A stretch of 64,000 bases of DNA from Solirubrobacter sp963792915 (lineage in GTDB: Bacteria; Actinomycetota; Thermoleophilia; Solirubrobacterales; Solirubrobacteraceae): contig CAWBYD010000006.1 of the NCBI GenBank assembly GCA_963792915.1, positions 186,001 to 250,000 on the forward strand, read 5' to 3'. Positions 8,999 through 17,280 of this stretch are shown in pieces. A model generated the notes under the pieces. It worked only from the letters and a program-made list of their open reading frames with translations. It was not told the origin of the DNA and did not search any database. The position numbers and the translations under genes were made by a program. The number at the start of each line of letters is the position of its first letter. The stretch's first letter is position 1.

Positions 8999-9700
8999 AT
9001 GACCACCGCACTTCTCACCGCCCCCGACCGCTTCGATGTTCCGGACTTCTTCACCTCGACCGTGACCGACCGCTACCGCGTGGTCGTCGCCGATGACCAC
9101 CCGCTGTTTCGCCGCGGCATCGTGCGGGCGCTGGAGAGCTCCGGCGACTTCAGCGTGGTCGGCGAGGCGCAGGACGGGGCCGCGGCGCTGGAGCTGATCC
9201 GCAGCCGGATGCCGGACATCGCGCTGCTCGACGTCCGCATGCCCGAGCTCGACGGCGTCGACGTGGTGGGCGCGATCGCTCTCCACGGTCCGGATATCCC
9301 GATCGTGCTGCTCTCCGCCTTCAGCGACCACGCCCTCGTCACGGCCGGCCTGGAGGCCGGTGCCGCGGCTTACATCAGCAAGCGCTCCGACCGCGACGCG
9401 ATCTGCCAGCAGCTGGCGACGATCGCGTCCGCCCACTGTGACTTCGCCCCGCGGCAGCTCACGGCCTCGGGCGGGCCGGTGTTCGGCGGCTCGGGACACT
9501 ACGCGCCGCGGCTGACCGTCCAGGAGCACGAGCTGCTCAGGCTGGCGGGAACCGGCATGAGCAAGCTCGCGCTCGAACGCGAGCTGGAGCTCGACGAGGC
9601 CCAGCTGCGCAGCCGCATCGCCAGTGTGCGCGGCAAGCTCGACGCCGAGACGCTCGGCGCGGCCGTCGAGCGTGCGCGCGCCCTCGAGCTCATCCGTTGA
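8999..9700 (+). CDS. Orphan response regulator with divergent C-terminal helix-turn-helix
   Basis: A 233-aa protein with a receiver domain at about residues 25-145: D32/D33, phospho-acceptor D78 in IALLDVRMPELDG, and K in YISKRSD. The tail (about 170-233) keeps the spacing of a LuxR HTH (LTVQEHELLRLAGTG) but lacks the usual TVKTH recognition-helix signature. DNA binding is therefore uncertain. No kinase is adjacent in the same orientation. It is divergent from the regulator at 8176 across a 178-bp gap. ATG at 8999 is chosen; the ~23 residues before the receiver are unusual for the family. Confidence 0.85.
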   Translation: MTTALLTAPDRFDVPDFFTSTVTDRYRVVVADDHPLFRRGIVRALESSGDFSVVGEAQDGAAALELIRSRMPDIALLDVRMPELDGVDVVGAIALHGPDIPIVLLSAFSDHALVTAGLEAGAAAYISKRSDRDAICQQLATIASAHCDFAPRQLTASGGPVFGGSGHYAPRLTVQEHELLRLAGTGMSKLALERELELDEAQLRSRIASVRGKLDAETLGAAVERARALELIR

Positions 9701-9722
9701 CGTCCCGAAAGCGAGGCTCTCG

Positions 9723-9971
9723 ATGTTCTTCCTGATCTTCGGCGGCGGCATCCGCCTGCGGGCGCTTGGTGACGGGCAGGCCCGGACCTGCGAGCGCTGC
9801 CACAACCGCGCGACCTGGGCGCGCTTCAAGCGCTACCACGAGCTGACCCTGTTCTTCCTACCGGTGGCCCGCTGGGGCCGCAGCGAGCTGGAGGCCTGTC
9901 CGATCTGCGGGACCCAGGCCGAGCTGCCCAAGGCCGCGCGCGTCGGCCGGCACGCGCCGGTTGCCGCCTGA
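9723..9971 (+). CDS. Small zinc-ribbon protein
   Basis: An 82-aa protein with two CxxC knuckles, C23/C26 (CERC) and C59/C62 (CPIC), spaced as in a zinc ribbon. It has a hydrophobic start and a second hydrophobic stretch near residues 41-49. It resembles short zinc-ribbon proteins of actinobacteria with no assigned role. It follows the orphan regulator by 22 nt and may be co-transcribed with it. It converges on hypF. Confidence 0.7.
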   Translation: MFFLIFGGGIRLRALGDGQARTCERCHNRATWARFKRYHELTLFFLPVARWGRSELEACPICGTQAELPKAARVGRHAPVAA

Positions 9972-10015
9972 CCAGGCCGCGTGCCTCCCCGGCTCCCGGG
10001 TGGTCCCTTCCGCCA

Positions 10016-12513
10016 TCACGAGCGCGAGCGCGCGGCGACGGCGGCCTGCCCGTAGGCGATCCCGCCGTCGTTGACCGGCAGCCGCTCGGGGACGAGCGCG
10101 CCGGGGAGCGCCGCTCGCGTGCGGTCGAGCAGCAGCGCGTTCTGGAAGACCCCACCGGAGAGGACGTAGGGCGGGTCGGCGAGCGCGCGCAGCGCGGCCG
10201 CGGTGGCGCCGGCGACGGCGTTGTGGAAGCGCGCCGAGACGGTCGCGACCGGCGTGCCGCGCGCGAGGTCGCGGGCAACGGCGAGCACGGTCTCGCGCGC
10301 GTCGAGGACGAGCGCCGCGGCGTCGCCGCGCGCGCCCGCGGCGGCGTCTCGCGCGCCCGCGCGCGCGCCGGCGCCCTGCGCGCCTGCGCCCTGCGCGCCG
10401 GCGGCGGCGCCGCGCGCGCTCGCGGCGTCGCCGCGCGCGCCCGCGCCCCCCGCGGGCTCGTCCGCGGCGGCGACCCGGCCCACGGCACCCTCTTCCCCCC
10501 GCGCGAGCGGGAGCGGGTACGCCGCGGGCTCGCGGCGGTCGGCGGCGGCCTCGAGCTCGATCGCGGCCTGGCCTTCGTAGGTGACGGTGTGGCGGATGCC
10601 GCAGAGCGCCGCGACGGCGTCGAAGAGCCGGCCCATGCTCGTCGTCACGGGTGCCGCGAAGCCGGTGGCGGCGAGCGCCGCCACGCGCTCCCATGCGGCT
10701 GGGTCGACGCCCGCCAGCGGCGCAGGCTCGCCCGCCGCGACGAGCCACGCGCACGCCATCCGCCACGGCTCGCGGACCGCCGCGTCGCCGCCCGGCAGAC
10801 GCACCGGCCACAGGTGCCCGAGCCGCTCGTACCCGGCGAGGTCGCCGCGCAGCAGCTCCCCGCCCCAGACGCTGCCGTCGGAGCCGTAGCCGGTGCCGTC
10901 GTAGATCGCGCCGGTCGCGGAGTCCACGCCGTGCTCGGCCAGACAGGCCGCGAGATGGGCGTGGTGATGCTGGACGCCGACCGCGGGCAGGTCGAGCTCG
11001 AGCGCGTGCGTGGTCGAGAGGTACTCGGGATGCAGGTCGTGCGCGACCAGCTCGGGGGTCACCGCGAACAGCCGCTCGAAGTGGGCGATCCCCGCCGTGA
11101 AAGCGCGCAGGGTCTCGTAATTGCGCAGGTCGCCGATGTGGTGCGACACCCAGGCGCGGCCATCGCGCGCGAGGCAGAACGTGTTCTTGAGCTCGGCACC
11201 GACGGCGAGCAGCGGCGGCGCGGGCGCGAGCGGCAGCGGCGCCGGCACGTAGCCGCGCGAGCGGCGGAGCACGCGCCGGCCGCGCACGACCGAGTCGTCG
11301 GTGCGCGTGTGGATCGGGCGGTCGTGGAGGAGGAAGAGGTCGGCGATGTCCGCGAGCCGCTCGAGCGCGTCGTCGTCGGCGAACGCGATCGGCTCGTCGG
11401 ACAGGTTCCCGCTCGTCATCACCAGCGGAAGCTCCTCCACGAGCAGATGGTGCAGCGGAGAGTACGGCACCATCACGCCAAGCTCGCGCGAGCGCGGGGC
11501 GACCGACGGCGCGACCGGTGCGCCGGCGCGCCGCGGCGCCAGCACGATCGGCCGCGCGCGCGAGCGCAGCACGGTCTCGTCGTCGAGGTCGACGAGCGCG
11601 CGCACGTCGCGCGCCATCAGCGCGAACGGCCGGTCCTCGCGGTGCTTGCGCGCCCGCAGGCGCGCGACCGCGTCCTCATCGTCGGCGCGGCACGCGAGGT
11701 GGAACCCGCCGATCCCCTTGACCGCGAGGATGGCGCCGCCGCGCAGCGCGGCCGCGGCAAGCGCGACCGCGTCGGGGCACGCGGCGGCGAGGGCGCCGCC
11801 GGAGGCGAGGGCGCCGCCGGGGGCGCGGGGGCGGGCGAGAGCGCCGCCAGGGGCGGCGAGCCCGCCGGGGGGAGGGCGCCGCCAGGGGCGGCGAGCCCGC
11901 CGGGGGCGGCGGCGGCGCCGGGCGGCCACGTTGCGGCCGCCCCGTGCGCGTCCACGAGGCGGACGCGCGGGCCGCAGGCCGGGCACGCGTTCGGCTGCGC
12001 GTGGAAGCGCCGGTCGCGCGGGTCGTCGTATTCCGCCTGGCAGACCGCGCACATCGTGAAGCCCGCCATCGTCGTGAACGGGCGGTCGTACGGCACGCCC
12101 ACGACGATCGTGAAGCGCGGGCCGCAGTCGGTGCAGTTGATGAACGGGTAGCGGTGGCGGCGGTCGGCGGGGTCGAAGAGCTCGGCGAGGCAGGCGTCGC
12201 AGGTGGCGCTGTCCGGGGCGATCGGCGCGTCGGGCGGCGTGCCGTCGCGCGGGCTGGCGCGGATCGCGAAGCCGGCCTCGCCGGTCGCCGGGATCGCCCG
12301 CGCGTGTACCGACTCGACGAGCGCGAGCGGCGGCGCCTCGTGGGCGAGCCGGGCGAGGAAGCGATCGACCGCCTCGCCCTCGACCTCGACGAGCACGCCG
12401 CGCGCGTCGTTGAGCACGAACCCCGAGAGCCCGAGCTCGGTCGCGAGCCCGAACACGTACGGCCGGAACCCGACGCCCTGGACCGTGCCCGAGACGCGCG
12501 CGCGTACCCTCAC
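10016..12513 (-). pseudogene. hypF: hypF, carbamoyltransferase for NiFe-hydrogenase maturation, with an apparent one-base deletion
   Basis: HypF makes the thiocarboxamide on HypE that becomes the CN ligands of the Ni-Fe site. In order it shows an acylphosphatase domain (VSGTVQGVGFRPYVF), two zinc knuckle pairs (CDAC/CTDC and CAVC/CPAC), a YrdC-like domain (KGIGGFHLACRA, VMTSGNLSDEPI) and a Kae1-like domain (VQHHHAHLAACLAEH, LSGGVFQNALL). The frame breaks inside a GC repeat: adding one G to the G6 run at 11867-11872 joins both halves into about 832 aa. An Ala/Gly-rich insert also interrupts the Kae1-like domain (about 10310-10480). GTG at 12513 overlaps the SIS gene stop. It is the last gene of the operon. 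As the only hypF in an otherwise intact operon it is probably functional, and the break a sequence error. Confidence 0.85.
11841..11910. repeat. Two tandem copies of a 35-bp GC repeat inside hypF
   Basis: The unit starting gcgccgccaggggcggcgag occurs at 11841 and again at 11876, a period of 35 bp. The first copy ends in a six-G run at 11867-11872. With one more G the period would be 36 bp, or 12 codons, and the hypF frame would be continuous. Shorter related units (gagggcgccgccgg-type) extend the low-complexity tract on the 5' side, to about 11785. Confidence 0.8.
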
Positions 12514-13523
12514 AGCAGCTCCAGCAGCGTGTGGTACGCGCTCGCCTGCGCCTCCTGGATCCGCGGGATGTGCTCCGAGCGCGTGATCACGACGAAGTCG
12601 GCGAGCGCCTCGGCGGCGGTCCGCCCCCCGTCGTAGCCGACCATCGCGATCGTGACGAGCCCGCGGCGGCGCGCCTCGGCCAGCGCCGCCAGCACGTTCG
12701 GAGAGGAGCCGGACGTCGAGAGCGCGAGCAGCGTGTCGCCCGGGCGCCCGTGCGCGATCACCTGGCGCGAGAAGATCGCCTCGACCCCGATGTCGTTGGC
12801 GATCGCGGTCAGCACCGCCGGGTCGTCGGTGAGATCCAGCGCACGCCGGCCGCGAGCGCGCAGGTCGGCCACGACGTCCATGGCGTCGGTCGCGCTGCCG
12901 CCGTTGCCGAGCGCCAGCAGCCGCCCGCTGAACGCGGCCGCGGCGGCGCGCAGCACGTCCGCGTTCTCGGTCAGCGTCTGCGTGCGCAGCGCGTCGATCT
13001 CCGCCGCCTTGGCCTCGATCGAGCGGCGCACATCCTCCGTCACCGCGGACAGGTCGCCGTCTCCCGCCGCGCCGAGGAACGGGTACAGGAAGCCCGCCGC
13101 TCCCGCGCCGGTCGCCGAGCGCTCGCGGTGCTCGAGGAACACGTGCACGAGCTCCCAGAGCACGTGGTAGAGCGTCTCGACGAGCTCCTGGCGCACGAAC
13201 GGATCGCGGGTCGGCGGAAGGAACTCCTCGCCGCACACGCTCACGCCGCGCGGGGAGAACACCACCACGATGTCGTCGGGCTCGGTCTCGAGCTCGAGCG
13301 CCCCGCGCGTCATCAGCGCGATCGCCGGCAGCGCCCGCTTGCCCACGATCACCGGGTGCACGAACTCGACCGCGACGTGGCGCGCATCGGACGCGTCACC
13401 CCAGGCCAGCAGCCGCCCGCCGCGCAGGAAGCGCTGCGCCATGTCGTCGCACAGCCCCGCCAGCCGCGCCGACTCGGCGGCGAAGAACTCCCCGTTCGCG
13501 CGCAGCCGCTCTTCCAGGCTCAC
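12510..13523 (-). CDS. SIS-domain protein (GmhA-like) of the hydrogenase operon, apparently tandem
   Basis: A 337-aa protein. The C-terminal half is a clear SIS sugar-phosphate isomerase-type domain with ALGNGGSATDAMDV and LSTSGSSPN, similar to phosphoheptose isomerases. The N-terminal half holds a weaker copy (RLLAWGDASDARHVAVEF) lacking the G-N-G-G-S loop, so it may be a degenerate duplicate. GTG at 13523 overlaps the hypB stop as GTGA, and its own stop overlaps the hypF start. SIS proteins are recurrent in group 1h hydrogenase operons, but their role there is not known to me. A function in heptose synthesis is unlikely in a Gram-positive-type organism. Confidence 0.8.
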   Translation of the reverse strand: MSLEERLRANGEFFAAESARLAGLCDDMAQRFLRGGRLLAWGDASDARHVAVEFVHPVIVGKRALPAIALMTRGALELETEPDDIVVVFSPRGVSVCGEEFLPPTRDPFVRQELVETLYHVLWELVHVFLEHRERSATGAGAAGFLYPFLGAAGDGDLSAVTEDVRRSIEAKAAEIDALRTQTLTENADVLRAAAAAFSGRLLALGNGGSATDAMDVVADLRARGRRALDLTDDPAVLTAIANDIGVEAIFSRQVIAHGRPGDTLLALSTSGSSPNVLAALAEARRRGLVTIAMVGYDGGRTAAEALADFVVITRSEHIPRIQEAQASAYHTLLELL

Positions 13524-14200
13524 GCTCCGACCAGGCGCCGCGCGGGCAGCGCGGCGAGCCAGTCCCGGAACGCGTCGACGCCCGCCCCGGTGCGTGCGCT
13601 CACGAGCAGGTGCGGCACGCCGGGATGCACGGCCTGCAGCCGCTCGACGAACTTGTCGACCGAGAAGTCCACGTGCTCGAGCAGGTCCAGCTTGTTGAGC
13701 AGCACGAGCTCGCACGCGCGGAACATCAGCGGGTACTTGAGCGGCTTCTCGTCGCCCTCGGTGACCGACGAGACCATCACGCGCGCGTCCTCGCCGACGC
13801 GGAACTCGGCCGGGCAGACCAGGTTGCCGACGTTCTCGATCACCAGCAGGTCGATCTCGTCCAGCGGCACCGACGGCAGCGCGCTGCGGACCATGTTGGC
13901 GTCCAGATGGCACTCGCCGCCGAACCCCTGCGAGGTCTGCAGCTGGGTCACCGGGATGTGCAGCGAGGCGAGCCGGTCGGCGTCGAGCGAGCCCTGCACG
14001 TCGCCCTCGAGCACGCCCGCGCGGACGCCGCCGAGGTCGCGCAGGACGCGCTCGAGCAGCGCCGTCTTGCCCGCTCCCGGCGCGCCCATGAAGTTCACGA
14101 CCGCGACGCCCGCGCGGTCGAAGTCCTGGCGGTTGGCCCGCGCGATCGTGTCGTTGGCGTCCAGCGCGCCCTCGACGACCCGCACTCGCACTCGATGCAT
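13520..14200 (-). CDS. hypB: HypB, GTPase for nickel insertion into hydrogenase
   Basis: A 226-aa SIMIBI GTPase that with HypA delivers Ni to the large subunit. The Walker A loop is residues 39-46 (GAPGAGKT), switch-region GECHLDAN carries the metal-binding pair C97/H98, and the base-recognition motif is LLNKLDL. The N-terminal His-rich stretch and CxxCGC site of some HypB proteins are absent, so it lacks a Ni-storage domain. ATG at 14200 follows the stop of the 34-aa gene by 3 nt, with a G-rich ribosome site inside that gene. The stop overlaps the SIS gene. Confidence 0.95.
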   Translation of the reverse strand: MHRVRVRVVEGALDANDTIARANRQDFDRAGVAVVNFMGAPGAGKTALLERVLRDLGGVRAGVLEGDVQGSLDADRLASLHIPVTQLQTSQGFGGECHLDANMVRSALPSVPLDEIDLLVIENVGNLVCPAEFRVGEDARVMVSSVTEGDEKPLKYPLMFRACELVLLNKLDLLEHVDFSVDKFVERLQAVHPGVPHLLVSARTGAGVDAFRDWLAALPARRLVGA

Positions 14201-14203
14201 CCG

Positions 14204-14308
14204 CTACATCCCCCTGACCTTCAGATAGCGCCGGATCTCCGGCAGCGCGGCCGCGAACACCGCTCCGACGCCCGCCACCGCGGCGCCCAGCCCGATCAGC
14301 TTCTTCAT
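14204..14308 (-). CDS. 34-residue membrane peptide of the hydrogenase operon (DUF6893-like)
   Basis: A tiny gene encoding MKK, a hydrophobic Ala/Gly/Val helix at about residues 4-22, and a basic tail (PEIRRYLKVRGM). Its ATG at 14308 overlaps the maturation protease stop (ATGA) and its stop lies 3 nt before hypB. This coupling supports real translation. It resembles the short DUF6893 family found with actinobacterial hydrogenases; that assignment is from memory of the family. One membrane helix with a positive C-terminus could help tether the complex, which is inference. Confidence 0.7.
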   Translation of the reverse strand: MKKLIGLGAAVAGVGAVFAAALPEIRRYLKVRGM

Positions 14309-15066
14309 CCAGCTCGCTCCTTCCGCAACTCGTCGAGCAGTTCACAGACGAGCCGCTCGGCCTCGTCCAGCGCGGCGCTCACCGGCGCGGTGAGCTCACC
14401 CATAGTCTCCTCGCCGCCGGGCTCGCAGCCAACCACGAACGTCCGCGGCGGCGTAGCGCCCAGCGCGTGCGCCAAGGCGAGCACCTGCACGGGGTCCATG
14501 CCGTGCGCGTCGACCGCGGCGCCTTCGGGCGCGGAGGGCTCGATCACGTAGAGCGTACCCGGCGGCTCGCCGCGTGGCGTCGCGTCGAGCAGGATCGCCG
14601 CGTCGTAGTCGCCGAGCGCGAGCGCCAGGTCCATCCCGCGGATCCCGAAGTCCACGACGTCGACGCCCTCGCCCAGCGCGCGCCGCGCCAGCCGGCCGGC
14701 GAGCGCGACGCCGAAGCCGTCGTCGCCGAGGAAGACGTTGCCGATGCCCGCGACCAGCACGCGCCCCTGCTCGAGCTCGCCCAGCGGCTCGACCTCCGCC
14801 GGATCGAAGAAGAACCGGTGGCCCGGCATGCGGCGCTCGCCGAGGTCGCGCCCCGGGTCGTCGTCGACGACCACGACGAGCTTGAGCTGCCCGTCGAGGT
14901 CGGCCTCGATGCCCTCGACCACCGCGGTCCGCCCGGTCAGCGCGCGGTCGAAGATGTCGGCGCCCGGGCCGGGCCGCAGCCGCACGCGCGAGCGGCGCCG
15001 CAGCTCGACGCCGCCGACCTCGACCACGTCGGGCGCGGGCCGCTCGAGTTCGTCCCAATAGTTCAT
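14305..15066 (-). CDS. Hydrogenase maturation endopeptidase (HycI/HyaD family) with N-terminal extension
   Basis: A 253-aa protein. Residues about 103-250 are the maturation protease that clips the large-subunit tail after Ni insertion: GIGNVFLGDDGFG (D115/D116), DFGIRGMDL (D139) and DAHGMDP (H188) supply the acidic and His ligands for Ni. The first ~100 residues are an additional domain not present in HyaD or HybD, with a basic patch (ELRRRSRVRLRPG). ATG at 15066 overlaps the upstream stop. Its substrate is presumably the 21-residue tail of the large subunit encoded at 17762-19549. Confidence 0.9.
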   Translation of the reverse strand: MNYWDELERPAPDVVEVGGVELRRRSRVRLRPGPGADIFDRALTGRTAVVEGIEADLDGQLKLVVVVDDDPGRDLGERRMPGHRFFFDPAEVEPLGELEQGRVLVAGIGNVFLGDDGFGVALAGRLARRALGEGVDVVDFGIRGMDLALALGDYDAAILLDATPRGEPPGTLYVIEPSAPEGAAVDAHGMDPVQVLALAHALGATPPRTFVVGCEPGGEETMGELTAPVSAALDEAERLVCELLDELRKERAG

Positions 15067-15860
15067 CGTTCGAGCCGGTAGCCGGAGAGCCGCAGCAGCT
15101 CCTCGCGCGAGAGCCGCTCCGTACGCTCCAGGATCTCGCGCGTGCGCGGGTCCGTCGCGCGCATCTCGGCCTTCTCGGCGTCGGTCAGCGCGAGGATGTT
15201 CAGCGCCAGCAGCCCGTCGATCTCGCCGCCGTCGAACAGGTCGCCGGGGCTCTCGGGCGCGATCCGCGGGTGGTCCTCGAGGATGATCGGCGAGCACAGC
15301 ATCGTGTCCTCGCCGACCAGCACCGGCCAGCAGCCCACGTTCTCGCAGTCCACGGCCTCGGTCGCCGACAGGAAGCGCCCGCCGCGCAGCACCATGTGCG
15401 TCGAGCACATCGTGTGGCGCAGCGCCTCCTCGCGCGGGCCGGACGGCCACGGCGTCGTGTTGCGGACCTCGACGGTCAGCCGGTCGCCGTCCACGGTCAC
15501 GTCGACCGCGCCGGTGAGCGCCTCCCACGAGCGCGGACCCTCGCGCCCGCCGGTGATCGCGAACGGCCCGCGCCCGACCTCGCGCTCGACCGCCTCGTCC
15601 CAGGCGAGGTACTCGTCGTCGGCCTCGCGCGCCGTCACCTGCAGGAAGCGCACCGTCACGTCGACCTCGTGCGGGTCGCTGCGCACGCGCACCTGCGCGC
15701 GCATCAGCCCGGCGTCGTCGGGATGCGCCGCCGTGTGCGCGGGCGGGTAGACGCCGCCGAACGTCCAGCGGCGCTGGTTCTTGAGCGCCGAGCGCCGGTA
15801 CGGCCACAGCACGTAGCCCTCATACAGCACCGCGTCGGCGATCCTGCGCGCTCGGTCCAT
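15063..15860 (-). CDS. Conserved hydrogenase-operon protein of unknown function (265 aa)
   Basis: Not assigned to a named family. The 265-aa protein is soluble with no signal peptide or membrane helix. It has a conserved-looking cysteine region, HTMCSTHMVL, then DCENVGCWPVL and MLCSPIILEDHP. An acidic helical segment ends it. The ATG at 15860 shares one base with the preceding stop (TGATG), and the stop overlaps the protease start. Position between the DUF6084-like gene and the protease implies a role in assembly or electron transfer, but nothing in the sequence proves it. Confidence 0.75.
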   Translation of the reverse strand: MDRARRIADAVLYEGYVLWPYRRSALKNQRRWTFGGVYPPAHTAAHPDDAGLMRAQVRVRSDPHEVDVTVRFLQVTAREADDEYLAWDEAVEREVGRGPFAITGGREGPRSWEALTGAVDVTVDGDRLTVEVRNTTPWPSGPREEALRHTMCSTHMVLRGGRFLSATEAVDCENVGCWPVLVGEDTMLCSPIILEDHPRIAPESPGDLFDGGEIDGLLALNILALTDAEKAEMRATDPRTREILERTERLSREELLRLSGYRLER

Positions 15861-16483
15861 CACACATCCTCCAGCAACAGCTCCAGCGCGTCCTCCCACG
15901 AGGCCAGCGCGCGGCGCGACTTGAACGCGGACAACCGGTCGAAGGTGTCCTTGCGCACGCGCAGCCAGGCCGTGTCGCGGAAGTAGCGCTCCATCGTCTC
16001 CTTCCACACCCGCACGGGCAGCCCGTACAGCGCCTCGCTCTCCCACGACAGCCGCGTCGTCTGCAACCGCCCGTCCTCGGCGGCGTAGAAGACGCTGCCG
16101 CTGAACAGGAACTCCAGCGGCACCTCGCCGTCGCTCAGCGCGTCGAAGTAGCGCGAGGCGGCGACTTCGAGGTCGTAGCTGCAGGGCACGGTCAGCTCGA
16201 CCGTCGTCGAGCGCTCGAAGGCGGGCACGACCAGCGTGGTGCGCGCCCACAGGAACGTCCGCAGCGTCGTGCCCCAGTCGGCCACCGGGCCGAAGAGCTC
16301 GAACAGCCGGTCGTGCGCCGCCTCGTCGTAGGGCCGGCGCCGCGCCGCGATCTGGATCTGCACGTCGAGCAGCACCGAGCGGACGGGCAGCTCGCTGTCC
16401 ACCCGCAGCGCGAAGGCCAGCGTCGGGACCGCCGCGTACTCGACGCGGGAGGCCCCCTCGATGCTGAACGCCAGCTCGCGCAC
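15860..16483 (-). CDS. DUF6084-like hydrogenase-operon protein
   Basis: A 207-aa soluble protein that matches my recollection of the DUF6084 family. It has a beta-rich start (PTLAFALRVDSE, then VLLDVQIQIAARRRPYD), the LFGPVADWGTTLRTFLW segment, and TVELTVPCSYDLEVAASRYF near the middle. The GTG at 16483 has AGGAG 7 nt upstream. Its function is unknown. It is co-transcribed with the hydrogenase structural genes. Confidence 0.75.
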   Translation of the reverse strand: MRELAFSIEGASRVEYAAVPTLAFALRVDSELPVRSVLLDVQIQIAARRRPYDEAAHDRLFELFGPVADWGTTLRTFLWARTTLVVPAFERSTTVELTVPCSYDLEVAASRYFDALSDGEVPLEFLFSGSVFYAAEDGRLQTTRLSWESEALYGLPVRVWKETMERYFRDTAWLRVRKDTFDRLSAFKSRRALASWEDALELLLEDV

Positions 16484-16493
16484 CTCGAGACTC

Positions 16494-16694
16494 CTACGCG
16501 GGCGACAGGTTCGGCATCGCGGGATCGATCGGCTCCGCGTCCTTCGGGTTGATGCCGGTCGAGCGCCGCGCGGTCGACGTCCCGTCCGGGTTGTGGCCGA
16601 GGTTCTTCTCGTAGTTGCCGATCGCGTTGCCCTGCTTGATGCCGCTCACGTGCGACGGCGCGTCCTGCTTGACGTCCGGTTTGCCGGTCCGCAT
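16494..16694 (-). CDS. 66-residue hydrophilic protein of the hydrogenase operon
   Basis: A small polar protein rich in Asn, Asp, Lys and Pro (KQGNAIGNYEKNLGHNPDG) with no Cys and no hydrophobic segment, probably extended or disordered. The ATG at 16694 lies 1 nt after the DUF5947-like stop (TGAGATG). The next gene starts 10 nt after its stop. That tight packing and the non-random composition, unlike the Arg/Ala-rich shadow frames around it, argue that it is a real gene. No family is recognised. Confidence 0.7.
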   Translation of the reverse strand: MRTGKPDVKQDAPSHVSGIKQGNAIGNYEKNLGHNPDGTSTARRSTGINPKDAEPIDPAMPNLSPA

Positions 16695-16695
16695 C

Positions 16696-17280
16696 TCAGA
16701 CTCCTCTCGAGGTCGTGTCCAGCCGCGCGAAGAAGCGCTCGAGCTGTTCGGAGACCGCGCTGCCGCCGGTCAGCCCGCGCCAGTACGTGCGGATCAGCCC
16801 GACGAGCGCGTAGCACTCGTCGATCGGGACGATCCAGTGCTGCCGCGCCCCGCGCACGCGGTTGACGAGCAGCGCCTCGACGTCCGGCGCGAGCGTGCCG
16901 AGGATCGGGTTGACCAGCTCGAGCTCCGACCAGGCGTCGAGCTCGAGCAGCGATTCGGTCGGCCCCAGCGGGCTCGGGTAGAACGCCAGCACGCGCTCGT
17001 CGGTGCGGAAGAAGAACGCGATGTCGACCGGGAGCCGCAGCCGCTCCCACATCACGTCGTCGAGCGCGAGCTCGGGCAGCCGCAGCCGGCGGTCGCCGAC
17101 GAGCCGAAAGCGCCCGTCGCCGCGCTCGAACAGCAGCGCGCACGGCCGGCACGCGCACTTGAGGTCGCGCGCCGGCAGCTCGAGCACGTGGCTGTGCGAG
17201 GCGCCGATCGGCGCGCCGCACAGCTCGCAGTGCTCCAGCTCGGCCTCGCGCTCGACGGCCGAGCGCTTGGCCAGCTTCAT
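16696..17280 (-). CDS. DUF5947-like hydrogenase-operon protein
   Basis: A 194-aa protein with a zinc-binding-type N-terminus: C18/C21 (CELC), then C42, C44 and C47 in KCACRPCALL. The body has the FFFRTDERVLAFYPSPLGP and LDAWSELELVNP segments that I associate with DUF5947 of actinobacterial hydrogenase operons. The ATG at 17280 shares a base with the NifU-like stop (TGATG). A start at 17301 is possible but would overlap further. Its role is unknown. The metal site suggests a structural zinc or a cluster-handling role. Confidence 0.8.
   Translation of the reverse strand: MKLAKRSAVEREAELEHCELCGAPIGASHSHVLELPARDLKCACRPCALLFERGDGRFRLVGDRRLRLPELALDDVMWERLRLPVDIAFFFRTDERVLAFYPSPLGPTESLLELDAWSELELVNPILGTLAPDVEALLVNRVRGARQHWIVPIDECYALVGLIRTYWRGLTGGSAVSEQLERFFARLDTTSRGV

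Noticed and set aside
11841..11910. Programmed ribosomal frameshifting in hypF
   Set aside because: No slippery heptamer with a following pseudoknot is evident, HypF is not known to need frameshifting, and a single added base restores a perfect 36-bp repeat.
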